Of a DNA stretch of 38,915 bases, positions 1 through 7,644 are shown one piece after another. How positions within the stretch are numbered: the first letter of the stretch is position 1; each line of letters starts with the position of its first letter. This DNA comes from Nitrospirota bacterium. GTDB lineage: Bacteria; Nitrospirota; Thermodesulfovibrionia; Thermodesulfovibrionales; Magnetobacteriaceae. Under the pieces are notes generated by a model. The model was not told the origin of the DNA, searched no databases, and saw only the letters and a program-made list of their open reading frames with translations. Location: NCBI GenBank assembly GCA_015233015.1, contig JADFYO010000032.1:1-38915 (forward strand). Direction: 5' to 3'. A program made the position numbers and the translations under genes.

Positions 1-53
1 ATCGCTTCTATTGCTACCTTTGCCTTAAATGCCGACGCATATTTCGTCTTCAT
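1..53 (-). CDS. IS3-family transposase OrfA, N-terminal fragment
   Basis: Seventeen codons read off the left edge. The peptide starts MKTKYASAFKAKVAIEA, matching the typical OrfA start of IS3-family elements (M-K-x-x-Y-x-x-x-F-K-A-K-V-A-x-E-A), which leads into the helix-turn-helix that binds the element's ends. AAGGA lies four bases upstream of the ATG. It sits inside the element end described at 1-121. Too short to name the IS subgroup. Confidence 0.7.
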   Translation of the reverse strand, partial: MKTKYASAFKAKVAIEA

Positions 54-121
54 AGTATCCTTGGACCTCCATCTTTCTTCTCTTTCTGTAACTTAACATG
101 TTGTCCAGTTTTTGGGGTCCA
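1..121 (-). mobile_element. IS3-family insertion sequence, terminal part
   Basis: The element enters from the left edge and ends at 121. Read on the minus strand it begins with TGGACCCCAAAAACTGGACA (121 to 102), which has the look of an IS3-family terminal inverted repeat (starts with TG, CCCC and ACTGGACA core). About 70 bases inside this end an OrfA-type reading frame begins (ATG at 53). The other end, most of OrfA and all of OrfB lie outside the window, so the target duplication cannot be checked. Confidence 0.75.
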
Positions 122-376
122 TTATAAACTATATGTGTCGGCCCGTTGACATGTGATATAACGACAGGGAATATAGGCCACCTATATTGGCCTTCTATAG
201 AAGCTGCTGATGCTAGCAGACAAACCGCCATCCTGTATGTCACATATCAAGACCTTACTCCTTTTGACTCTCTTACCCATAAAAAAAAAAGGGGCACGGG
301 CCAGTTGAGGACATGTCCCTTTAATATTTTTTATAACACCATCCGCGGCGCGACTGCGGTTTGTTCAGCCATAATA
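122..376. other. Non-coding stretch between the IS end and the HEPN promoter
   Basis: I see no convincing gene here. The frames that stay open lack ribosome sites and resemble no family I know. The only structure is an A-run followed by a weak hairpin at 288-322 (listed separately). The stretch may hold debris from earlier insertions, but nothing is specific enough to say so. Confidence 0.4.
288..322. terminator. Possible bidirectional terminator hairpin
   Basis: AAAGGGGCA (288-296) can pair with TGTCCCTTT (314-322), nine pairs including one G-T, across a 17-base loop. It is preceded by a run of ten A (281-290) and followed by TTAATATTTTTTAT, so either strand would show a stem followed by T-rich sequence. 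The loop is long and the stem only partly GC-rich, so this is tentative. It would insulate the HEPN promoter from the IS element. Confidence 0.3.
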
Positions 377-418
377 TTTTCAACTACAGTTGAAAAAAAG
401 GGGAAATGTAACTATAAT
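377..418 (+). promoter_or_regulatory. HEPN/MNT promoter with overlapping operator-like dyad
   Basis: A sigma-70-type promoter is visible: TTGAAA at 390-395, a 17-base spacer, and a perfect TATAAT at 413-418. A near-perfect 20-base dyad, TTTTCAACT-AC-AGTTGAAAA (377-396), covers the whole -35 box. Transcription would start near 425, leaving a short leader with GGGGAGGGG at 443-450 before the ATG at 453. A repressor on the dyad would block the -35 box, the usual arrangement for an autoregulated toxin-antitoxin operon. The regulator is inferred, not seen. Confidence 0.6.
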
Positions 419-452
419 AAGATCAAGATCTATTGGGAATTGGGGAGGGGAT

Positions 453-836
453 ATGAATAATGCACTCCAAGCATTAGAAAAAGCAAAAGTTCATATGAAG
501 CGGGCAATGGCTGCCTGTAATGACGAGGATATTGAGGTTGCCGTTACATGGGCATTTTATGCTTATGAAAATGCCGTTGTCGCGGCAGCAGAAAGGTTTG
601 GCATTAATTGGAAGAAAAATCATTTTTCTAAAGCACAGGCTGCTCGTGAATTGCATAATAAGAAGTATCTTTCCATTGACGTTGGCGATAAGATAGAAGA
701 ATTTAATGCATTGCGAAAAGATGTTTAGTATGGTGAACCAGGTCCAGACTTGTTACGTGTTGATTTAGAAGACTTGTCATCTGAATTAGAGGACTTTATT
801 AACGAAGTCGGGAAGGCTGTATCCGATGAAGAATGA
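453..836 (+). pseudogene. HEPN-domain protein interrupted by an in-frame TAG
   Basis: HEPN proteins are small four-helix proteins, often RNases, encoded beside minimal nucleotidyltransferases (MNT) in toxin-antitoxin or defence modules. The ATG at 453 follows a G-rich ribosome site. The frame reads through helices containing AFYAYENAVVAAAERFG and WKKNH, then meets TAG at 726-728 (codon 92). Beyond the stop the same frame continues with YGEPGPDLLRVDLEDL and an acidic helix to TGA at 834-836, which overlaps the next gene by 11 bases. The sequence on both sides of the TAG looks like one conserved HEPN C-terminus (...LRKDVxYGEPGP...), so the stop is secondary. One C-to-T change from CAG would explain it. 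The expressed product would be 91 instead of 127 residues. I see no classical R-x4-6-H RNase motif. Confidence 0.75.
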
Positions 837-1545
837 AATGTCGTATAATACATATATAGGTGAAATACTCGCGCAGCTTCAACTGTTGCATGTGGACGAG
901 GAGGCTTCATTAGTTTTAGTAGGTTCATATGTACGAAATAGGCAGACCTGGCGCAGTGATAGAGATTTTATCGTCGTAACACCCGATCGAATTAAGAGAT
1001 GGAGAGTACCCCTTAATATTCATATCATCTTTAATACAAGAAATGAATTTATTGATAAACTTATTCACGGTAACGATTTCCAGCACTGGGCTATTCGTTT
1101 CGGCAAAGTATTGGTAGATGCCGCTGGATGGTGGAATACAGTAAAGAATTCTGAAGGCATTACTGATATTTGGCCGGATTGGCGCTTGAAAATCAGACAT
1201 GCCGAAAAGGCTCAATCCATTGCATATCAACTATTAATGGACAACGACTGGGATAATGCAGAAGACGAGTATCTGTTGACAGCATCTCACATAGCCCGCG
1301 CATTGTTGCTGCGTAATAAAATATTTCCTTTATCCAGGCCGGAATTGCCTGAGCAGCTTAAACTCATAGACCATGATGATTTGTCCAATATATTAGAAAG
1401 ACTTATCGATGGAATTAAAACCCATGAAGATTTAATAACGCTCTCCAATACTATCGCCCTGATATTAAAGGATCTCAGGCTGACGGCTGATGAGTCAGAA
1501 AAATCTGAATACTTGACTGCTTCATTCGACAAACTTACGGCATAA
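826..1545 (+). CDS. Minimal nucleotidyltransferase (MNT), partner of the HEPN protein
   Basis: A 239-residue protein of the polymerase-beta nucleotidyltransferase fold. The signature G33-S34, followed by D45 and D47 in WRSDRDFIVV, is the GS...DxD motif that holds metal and nucleotide. The expected third carboxylate strand reads NIHIIF, with no clear Asp, so activity is uncertain. The C-terminal half (about residues 125-235) is all-helical and HEPN-like. In characterised HEPN/MNT pairs the MNT modifies the HEPN protein with AMP on a tyrosine and neutralises it; I infer this role only from the pairing. The ATG at 826 lies inside the end of the HEPN frame, indicating translational coupling and one operon from the promoter at 390-418. 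Confidence 0.75.
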   Translation: MKNEMSYNTYIGEILAQLQLLHVDEEASLVLVGSYVRNRQTWRSDRDFIVVTPDRIKRWRVPLNIHIIFNTRNEFIDKLIHGNDFQHWAIRFGKVLVDAAGWWNTVKNSEGITDIWPDWRLKIRHAEKAQSIAYQLLMDNDWDNAEDEYLLTASHIARALLLRNKIFPLSRPELPEQLKLIDHDDLSNILERLIDGIKTHEDLITLSNTIALILKDLRLTADESEKSEYLTASFDKLTA

Positions 1546-1578
1546 GGATACAGGGACACGGCATAAGGATATTGAGAC
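1537..1578 (+). repeat. 21-bp tandem duplication across the MNT stop codon
   Basis: Two 21-base units, 1537-1557 and 1558-1578, share their first 14 bases exactly (ACGGCATAAGGATA) and differ at a few later positions. The first copy contains the TAA stop of the MNT gene. It looks like a local slippage duplication. Confidence 0.7.
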
Positions 1579-1680
1579 GCATACCAATTATTACTTTGAG
1601 ACAGGGCAAGCGGGGCAGATTTATTTAAGCCGGCCTGATGAAAATCAATACGAGCGGTGTGAAATATGACAGGAAATATG

Positions 1681-2868
1681 CTACTCCATCTTCATGGCAT
1701 CTATAATCTCTATCTTCGATGCCTTTCTTGCAGGCATATACCCGAAGGCCATACCAATCAGCAGTGAGGCCGCAAAGCTGATAACAATAGAATTTAATGG
1801 AATTATTGGTCTCCAATCTGCAAAAATGGATATAGCTAACGATATTATTATACCCAGTATGATACCAAGAATTCCTCCGATTGTAGAAAGTATTACGGCC
1901 TCGGACAGGAACTGCGTAACGATGTGTGAACGCTCAGCACCGCACGCCCTCCTTATGCCAATCTCCCTTTTCCTCTCCTTTACCGATACCAGCATAAGGT
2001 TCATAATGCCGATGCCACCCACTATTAGCGAAATGGAGGCCGTTGCCAACAGCACATTCGATGATGTCTTAGACTGTTCCTCCGCCTGTTTTATCAGCAT
2101 TTCCTGTGTCTCCACATTCACGGACAGTCCTAACCTTCTTACAAAATAATCCTGAATAGTTACTTTTGCCTTATCGGCAGAGAAACCTTCTTTTATCTTA
2201 GCCTTAAAGTTAGTCAGTTTCTTCGACTCAAACAGCAGCTCCGCCTGTCTTATCGGAATAAACACGCATTCGTTCAGGTTATCTGACGAGTTGAAGTATT
2301 TGTTCTTCTCATAGATACCTACCACAACAAACTTGCTTCGTTTTATGTTTATCGATTTGCCTGTTATTTTATCGGACACCTTGCCGAAGAGTTTCCCGGC
2401 GATGTCATAACCCAGGACACAATAGTTCTTTTCCATATCGAATTGCGTCAGTCGTCTGCCAAGTTTTATCGTTTGCTTATATAATATATCGAACTTGTCC
2501 GTAATGCCTGCTATGTTGGCATTCGATACCGTCCCCGAATGAGAAACGGTAGTGAAATTACTAATTCGCGGTGCCGACGTTAGTATAAATTTATTATCGG
2601 TGGACATTTTAACCACATCGCTTGCCTTGAGTATATCGGTGTCCAGGTACCTTCGCATAACCGTATTGCTTTGCTGCATCGAGCCTGTGATAACGTCAGT
2701 GCCTAAGGCCTTCAGTCCGGCAAGGGATTTTTCCTTCGCGCTTTCCCCAATGGAAAACATGCCTACGACAGAGGCAACTCCCACCAGAATCCCCAGCAGG
2801 GCTATGAATGTCTGAAACTTGCTTGCACTGAGACTTCTCAGCGCCTCTTTCAGCGTTAAGCTAAACAT
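1681..2868 (-). CDS. MacB-type ABC transporter permease (FtsX family)
   Basis: 395 residues with the MacB/FtsX layout: one membrane segment near the N-terminus (about residues 20-42, after SLTLKEALRSLSASKFQT), a large periplasmic domain (about 45-270), then three membrane segments (about 275-300, 325-350, 358-385). The motif KERKREIGIRRACGA before the third segment is typical. MacB-type proteins do not pump through the bilayer; they use cytoplasmic ATP hydrolysis to drive a periplasmic adaptor and TolC-type duct (mechanotransmission). It is the last gene of a four-gene operon, 11 bases after the ATPase gene. No strong ribosome site precedes its ATG, so coupling is likely. In many MacB proteins ATPase and permease are fused; here they are separate. 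Confidence 0.88.
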   Translation of the reverse strand: MFSLTLKEALRSLSASKFQTFIALLGILVGVASVVGMFSIGESAKEKSLAGLKALGTDVITGSMQQSNTVMRRYLDTDILKASDVVKMSTDNKFILTSAPRISNFTTVSHSGTVSNANIAGITDKFDILYKQTIKLGRRLTQFDMEKNYCVLGYDIAGKLFGKVSDKITGKSINIKRSKFVVVGIYEKNKYFNSSDNLNECVFIPIRQAELLFESKKLTNFKAKIKEGFSADKAKVTIQDYFVRRLGLSVNVETQEMLIKQAEEQSKTSSNVLLATASISLIVGGIGIMNLMLVSVKERKREIGIRRACGAERSHIVTQFLSEAVILSTIGGILGIILGIIISLAISIFADWRPIIPLNSIVISFAASLLIGMAFGYMPARKASKIEIIDAMKME

Positions 2869-2879
2869 CGCCGGCAGGG

Positions 2880-3560
2880 TTAATTCTTATAATCTTCAAT
2901 TATCAGGCCTTCGCTTATCTTTATCACTCTCTTTGCCATATTGGCGATATCCATATCATGTGTCACAAGTACTACGGTAATGCCCTTCAGAGCTACGAGG
3001 TCTTTTATTATGTTAAGTATCTCGTTGCGAGTTGCCGGGTCAAGCGCCCCCGTGGGTTCGTCTCCCAGTATTACAGACGGTTTTGATGCCAGCGTCCTTG
3101 CTATTGCTACGCGTTGCTGCTGTCCGCCTGAGAGGTGGCTGGGTTTATAGAGCATCCGGTCCTGTAGTCCGACCTGACACAATGCCCTGTATGCCTCTGT
3201 GCGTCTTGTGTTTAGTGGAATCTTTCTATAGACGAGCGGAAGCTCTACATTTTCTATTGCGTTGAGTTTTGTAAGCAGATTGTAGGACTGAAAGATAAAG
3301 CTTATCTCCTTATTTCTTATTGCCGAGATTTCTTTGTCCGACTTGTCCCCTATCAGCTGTCCTTTTATCTTATATTGCCCCGATGTCGGTTTGTCCAGAC
3401 ATCCGAGGATATTCATGAGCGTGGACTTGCCAGAACCCGACGGGCCTACGATTGCGGCAAACTCCCCTTGTCCTATCTCCAGATTTATATCTTTCAGGCC
3501 AAAGACTTGTCTGCCGTCGGGGCGCTTGAATATCTTATTTATTCCTGACAGCGCTATCAT
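2880..3560 (-). CDS. ABC transporter ATP-binding subunit (MacB/LolD type)
   Basis: 226 residues with all motifs of an intact ATPase: Walker A GPSGSGKST (about residues 39-47), Q-loop FIFQSYNLL, signature LSGGQQQR (about 143), Walker B VILGDEPTGALD and the H-loop in VLVTHDMD. The LSGGQQQRVAIARTLA and DEPTGALD wording is typical of the MacB/LolD/FtsE group. It powers the permease encoded immediately downstream. The ATG at 3560 lies 26 bases inside the 3' end of the adaptor gene, with GAGG and AGGGA upstream, so the genes are translationally coupled. Confidence 0.92.
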   Translation of the reverse strand: MIALSGINKIFKRPDGRQVFGLKDINLEIGQGEFAAIVGPSGSGKSTLMNILGCLDKPTSGQYKIKGQLIGDKSDKEISAIRNKEISFIFQSYNLLTKLNAIENVELPLVYRKIPLNTRRTEAYRALCQVGLQDRMLYKPSHLSGGQQQRVAIARTLASKPSVILGDEPTGALDPATRNEILNIIKDLVALKGITVVLVTHDMDIANMAKRVIKISEGLIIEDYKN

Positions 3561-5463
3561 CGAGTTTCCCTGCCTCTTCGATAAGTTTATTTTTGTCCAG
3601 TTTGCTTAGTGTTTCCTCTATTTCGGAGGTCAATACTACAGTCCCTTCAGGAAGTGTGGAATCCAGCAGCTCAAGCGACCTCGGATTAGTCAGTCCCGGC
3701 CTGATGAATGCCAATTTGATTGTTTTCCTGTTATCGAGATATAAGACGCAAGGTCTGCCATCTAAATCGAACATGGCCTGAATTGGAATGGATAGGGCAT
3801 TTGGCTTTTCACTTATTATGACCGAGGCATTTGCAGATAATCCAAATTTTATAACCTTGTCTATTTCGTCATTGTTGATTATCTGAATCTTTGCCTCAAA
3901 TACCGAGGAGTTTTCCTTGATTGTGGCCACGGCGGCTATCTCTTTCAATATCCCTTCAATCTTCATATCTTTCAACATCTCTGTGGTGATTAAGACCTTC
4001 ATGCCTTCCTGCAGTCTGCGAACCTGGGACTCGGCTATCTCGATTTTTATTCCTATATTTTTATAATCCCCGATATATACCACTATCGCGTCTGAGTTAA
4101 TCGATTGGCCGATGGCATAGACCACCTTGCCGGAGTTCGACACGGGGACGGTTACGATACCGCTGATAGGGGACTTAAGCTCTCCGGCGCTGTAAATCTT
4201 TTCTGCATCTTCGAGCGCTTTTTTAGCCTTATTCAGCGCCAGTGAAACGAGTTTTTGGGATGTAACAAAGGCTATCTCCACCTGTTTGAGTTTGAAGGCA
4301 TAGTTATCGGCTTGTGTAAGCGCGTTTTCATAATCAACCTCGGCACGCTCCAGCTCGGCCTTCGAAAGGATGCCCTTATCCACGAGACGCTGCGCCTTCT
4401 GTTTTCTCTGCATTGTCCTGTTGAGATTGTTTTTGGACTCTAACAGGCTTTTCGATATTTCGTTGTACTCGGTTGACGTTTCCAGTGTTTCATATTTCCT
4501 GAAGTTGGCCTCTGCCGTAATATAATCCGACCTTGTCTGCTGTAACTGCTGATATGCGTTACTGCTGTCTATTTTAAAAAGCGTCTGCCCCTCTTTGACG
4601 TGGTCTCCGTCTTTGAATCCTATAGAGACGATCTTTCCAGAAAGGGGATTTACTACCGGTACGGGGTCAAGAAAGTTAATTATTCCCGGGAAACCCATCG
4701 TATCCTGAAAGTCTGTTCTGCTTATCTGAGCAGTGGCGTACTGTTGAGCAGTTTTTACGTGAGATTTCTTATAACCCCAGACACCGGATAGAATAACGGC
4801 TATAATTAAAGCTGCAAGACCAGCAAAAAAGACCGTCTTCGCATGTTTTAACCCCGAAATTTTGTCCATTATCGATCTTTTGTTCGGGACGAGCCTTAAC
4901 ATCTCCTCTTCGGTAACATAATTGTCATCGAGCAGACCGCCAGGCAAGTGTTTTTTATGTTTATTCAGCTTATAGTATATCACGGGCTTGGCTTGTGCTT
5001 TGTCATTGTCAGAAAATACTATCTTATAATCGGAAAATGACAATTCGCTGCCAAGCTCAACCTCCTCGGTGCATTCCTCGCCTGATTGCAATGTCCGGTC
5101 CGATAGATTAACGGGCGTCCTGCCAACGTAACTAACCAGGATTACACCCTCTTTGGAATAGTTTATTTCTAAAAGAGCCCTCGAAATCTCAGGGGTTGTC
5201 AAATGGATCTCATTGCCCCTTGCGCGCCCCACCCTGAGCGTTGAAAGCACATACAGGGGATACAGCTTACTGAAGATGCCTTCCTTATAAAGCTTTACAT
5301 ATATTGGGTTAATGATAAGATTTGGAGCGCTTGTGCTGTCAGATAAATCGATACTGCCGTCGTCACAGTCGCAGAGAACCCGCTCTGCATCAGAAATGAA
5401 CATCGTTTTTTCTGAATCAAAATTTTCATCGCCAGTCACTTTATCGGAGATTTCCTTATCCAT
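3535..5463 (-). CDS. Membrane fusion protein with an N-terminal cytoplasmic FHA-like domain
   Basis: 642 residues, about 250 longer than a usual MacA-type adaptor. Residues 60-150 resemble a forkhead-associated (FHA) domain: LRVGRARGNEIHL carries the G79-R80 and N84 positions, S94-R95 follows in EISRALLEI, then RTPVN and a closing beta strand DYKIVF. FHA domains bind phosphothreonine. Residues 210-230 form one membrane segment. The periplasmic part has two lipoyl half-motifs (NPLSGKIVSIGFKDGDHVKEG and ELKSPISGIVTVP) flanking a long coiled coil (about 310-420), then beta-barrel and membrane-proximal domains. It should link the ABC permease to the TolC-like protein. The FHA part would lie in the cytoplasm. 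A possible phospho-acceptor, T20 in SEKTMFI, precedes it. The FHA call is by motif reading; the fusion is visible directly as one frame. Confidence 0.85.
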   Translation of the reverse strand: MDKEISDKVTGDENFDSEKTMFISDAERVLCDCDDGSIDLSDSTSAPNLIINPIYVKLYKEGIFSKLYPLYVLSTLRVGRARGNEIHLTTPEISRALLEINYSKEGVILVSYVGRTPVNLSDRTLQSGEECTEEVELGSELSFSDYKIVFSDNDKAQAKPVIYYKLNKHKKHLPGGLLDDNYVTEEEMLRLVPNKRSIMDKISGLKHAKTVFFAGLAALIIAVILSGVWGYKKSHVKTAQQYATAQISRTDFQDTMGFPGIINFLDPVPVVNPLSGKIVSIGFKDGDHVKEGQTLFKIDSSNAYQQLQQTRSDYITAEANFRKYETLETSTEYNEISKSLLESKNNLNRTMQRKQKAQRLVDKGILSKAELERAEVDYENALTQADNYAFKLKQVEIAFVTSQKLVSLALNKAKKALEDAEKIYSAGELKSPISGIVTVPVSNSGKVVYAIGQSINSDAIVVYIGDYKNIGIKIEIAESQVRRLQEGMKVLITTEMLKDMKIEGILKEIAAVATIKENSSVFEAKIQIINNDEIDKVIKFGLSANASVIISEKPNALSIPIQAMFDLDGRPCVLYLDNRKTIKLAFIRPGLTNPRSLELLDSTLPEGTVVLTSEIEETLSKLDKNKLIEEAGKLDDSAVRNK

Positions 5464-5477
5464 ACCTGCAATCCTCG

Positions 5478-7448
5478 TTAATTTTCCGAAGAGTCAGATG
5501 CAGTATCGGCCACAGCAGCATCATGAATCTTAATATTGAGAAATGACGACAGCACACCCTCGCTTTTTTTCAGGGCGATAACGGCATTCTGATAATCTAC
5601 CGTGGCCGACACATACGCCAACTGAGCAGAAACCAGATCGTTTTGATAGCTTATAACGGTAAACAATTCCGACAAGCCCTCCTCTAATTTTGCCTTCTCA
5701 GCGTCAAGTTTCAATTGATTCAGCTCCTGGGTTTTCTTTGCGACTTCAACCTTTTTCTTCGATGACAGTACGGCTATTATACCCTGCCGGATCTCTTTTT
5801 TCACGGATTCCTTCAATTTATCCATGTTAATATTTGCCTGGTCAAGGGCTATTTTACTTTTCAGATACGCGTTATTTCTTATTGTATTAGGGATTGGTAT
5901 CGTGTAATTCAACGAGGCCGTCCATGACCTTTCATCGGCGCCGTGTATGATAGACCTTCCAAGCCCTCCGGTATCCATCGAAGACCCCGTGCCGTAACCA
6001 AAATTAAGTGAAAGATTTGGCAGCGAGCTGTTTTTTGCAAGTTTTAAGTTGATTTCGCTGATCTTGAGACTCTCCAGAGCCTGAAGGTAGTCCGTCCGGT
6101 TTTCAAATGCCGCGTTTAAACTGTTTTGGTAGTCAGGGTCAATGTAATCGAACGTGGGTGGGTCCTCGGGCGATATGTTCTCGGATAAATCCCGGTTCAA
6201 AAGGTTTAACAAGGTATCCTGGGCGTCTCTGAAGGCCTTCACCGCATTTATGAGCGCATCCTCTCTGCTGGAAATCGCCGCCTCCGTCTGATACTTGTCC
6301 AGTACCGCAATCTCGCCTTCTTTTATAAGCTCCAGGGTCTTATTGTGAAGCCTTACTGCGTCGTTAAGGGCCTCCAGTTGTATCAGAAGCTGTTCTTTAG
6401 CGACTTTAAGATTCCAATACGCGGCGTTCACGCTGACAAACATAGTCTCTATCTGTTCTCTTAAGGCAATTCTTGAGTTCAACTCATTTATCTCCGCAAT
6501 TACTACCGGCGCCCAGTTTACAAAATATCCCGCTCCCGCAAGCAAAGGCATAGTTAATACCGTACCAAGAGTTGATTGATATTGTGTCGCCGCGTCCTGG
6601 GAAAGGTTTGCGGAAGTCGCATAGAGCACGCTTAGCGAGCCGCCCGTCAGAAGTGGCAGAGACAGGCCTGCCGGCGATAATGACATGCCGGATGTACGTG
6701 AAACTGGATTTCCAGATAGGGAAAATGCCTGTGTTAATGTCGGATAGAAGACGGCCTTTGCACTCGATATATCCAAACCGGCAGAGACGGGGGCTAGTTT
6801 TGCGCTTTTGATAGCTAAGTTCCTCTGCAAGGTCTCAAGAAATGTATCCCTCAGGGTGATTTTCTTTTCATCGCCTTTATTAAAAAAAACCGCGTTATAT
6901 TTTTCGCTGTACAGTATGCCGGAGAGCTGCTGCTCTATCGATTTATTGTTATCGTCTGCTTTCTTTTTATCCTCTGCCGGGGCTTTTGCCTCTGCCGGAG
7001 ACCGATTATCTTTCGCAGGGGGCGGCAAAGTCGTGACAGTCTTGTTGTCTCTGCCGAAGGCGTTTTTTGTGGTGTATAAATCGACCACGACACTATTTGG
7101 GTCTGAGAGTGTGGAGATATTATAACCGCCAAACATACTGCCAAGGTCAAAGACTATCCTGAGGGTTTGTTTGTCGAATCTTCCGGCCCTTACGGCGTTA
7201 ACTGTATTACTGTTAACCGGATATGTCTTTGTTGCGGAGGCAATAGTGGATTGTTCTATATCTATGTAAAGTCTCTCAGGGCTAGTGATGAAATGTTCGG
7301 CGAACTTCACGGGGCCGTCAAATTCGAGTTTGACAGCGGTATGTCCATTATCCGACTCGTGCGTGATATTTATAAGCGACGCCCCGGATGCCTTGTCTGC
7401 ACAATATAGGCAGCATACTATTAAAAGAATGTGTAGGATAATCTTCAT
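5478..7448 (-). CDS. TolC-family outer membrane channel with N-terminal AMIN domain
   Basis: About 656 residues from the ATG at 7448, chosen because it starts a clean signal peptide (MKIILHILLIVCCLYCADKASGA). An ATG at 7499 adds 17 residues but has no ribosome site. AGGAGG exists about 22 bases before the 7448 start, unusually far and separated by a T9 run. Residues about 10-100 resemble an AMIN domain (strands such as GHTAVKLEFDGPVKF and TLRIVFDLG), which binds peptidoglycan or targets envelope complexes. A charged Pro/Ala/Lys linker follows, then two outer-membrane-efflux halves with long helices (NAAYWNLKVAKEQLLIQLEAL and a second copy near the end). TolC-like trimers form the exit duct for the adaptor and ABC pair encoded downstream. 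It is the first gene of the operon, 14 bases before the adaptor gene. Confidence 0.88.
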   Translation of the reverse strand: MKIILHILLIVCCLYCADKASGASLINITHESDNGHTAVKLEFDGPVKFAEHFITSPERLYIDIEQSTIASATKTYPVNSNTVNAVRAGRFDKQTLRIVFDLGSMFGGYNISTLSDPNSVVVDLYTTKNAFGRDNKTVTTLPPPAKDNRSPAEAKAPAEDKKKADDNNKSIEQQLSGILYSEKYNAVFFNKGDEKKITLRDTFLETLQRNLAIKSAKLAPVSAGLDISSAKAVFYPTLTQAFSLSGNPVSRTSGMSLSPAGLSLPLLTGGSLSVLYATSANLSQDAATQYQSTLGTVLTMPLLAGAGYFVNWAPVVIAEINELNSRIALREQIETMFVSVNAAYWNLKVAKEQLLIQLEALNDAVRLHNKTLELIKEGEIAVLDKYQTEAAISSREDALINAVKAFRDAQDTLLNLLNRDLSENISPEDPPTFDYIDPDYQNSLNAAFENRTDYLQALESLKISEINLKLAKNSSLPNLSLNFGYGTGSSMDTGGLGRSIIHGADERSWTASLNYTIPIPNTIRNNAYLKSKIALDQANINMDKLKESVKKEIRQGIIAVLSSKKKVEVAKKTQELNQLKLDAEKAKLEEGLSELFTVISYQNDLVSAQLAYVSATVDYQNAVIALKKSEGVLSSFLNIKIHDAAVADTASDSSEN

Positions 7449-7571
7449 GATTTTATCGAAAAAAAAACACGTCCTCCTCGTCCTTAGAGAGATTATCATA
7501 TTTTTTTTAATCGTGTAAAGTTCCTATTTTTCCGATGTTGGATTTTGACAGCTATGAACATGTATTTTTTT

Positions 7572-7601
7572 TTGACAAAAGCAAATCTGTAGTGTTAATG
7601 T
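7572..7601 (+). promoter_or_regulatory. Candidate promoter of the cytochrome gene
   Basis: A perfect TTGACA (7572-7577) is followed after 18 bases by TAATGT (7596-7601) with an extended -10 TG one base before it. The -10 match is weak. The site lies in the divergent gap between the exporter operon and the cytochrome gene, about 40 bases before the ribosome site. Confidence 0.4.
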
Positions 7602-7644
7602 ACGGGACACGATGTAAAAATTATCTGCAAAGGGAGGATTCAAC

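Noticed and set aside
1580-1667. A short plus-strand peptide ending THTNYYFETGQAGQIYLSR...ERCEI before TGA, after the MNT gene.
   Set aside because: It looks protein-like and could be the tail of a lost gene, but it has no start, is under 35 codons and matches no family I can name.
7545-7550. A second TTGACA upstream of the cytochrome gene.
   Set aside because: No -10-like sequence lies 15-19 bases downstream (the region is a T run), so it is not supported as a promoter.
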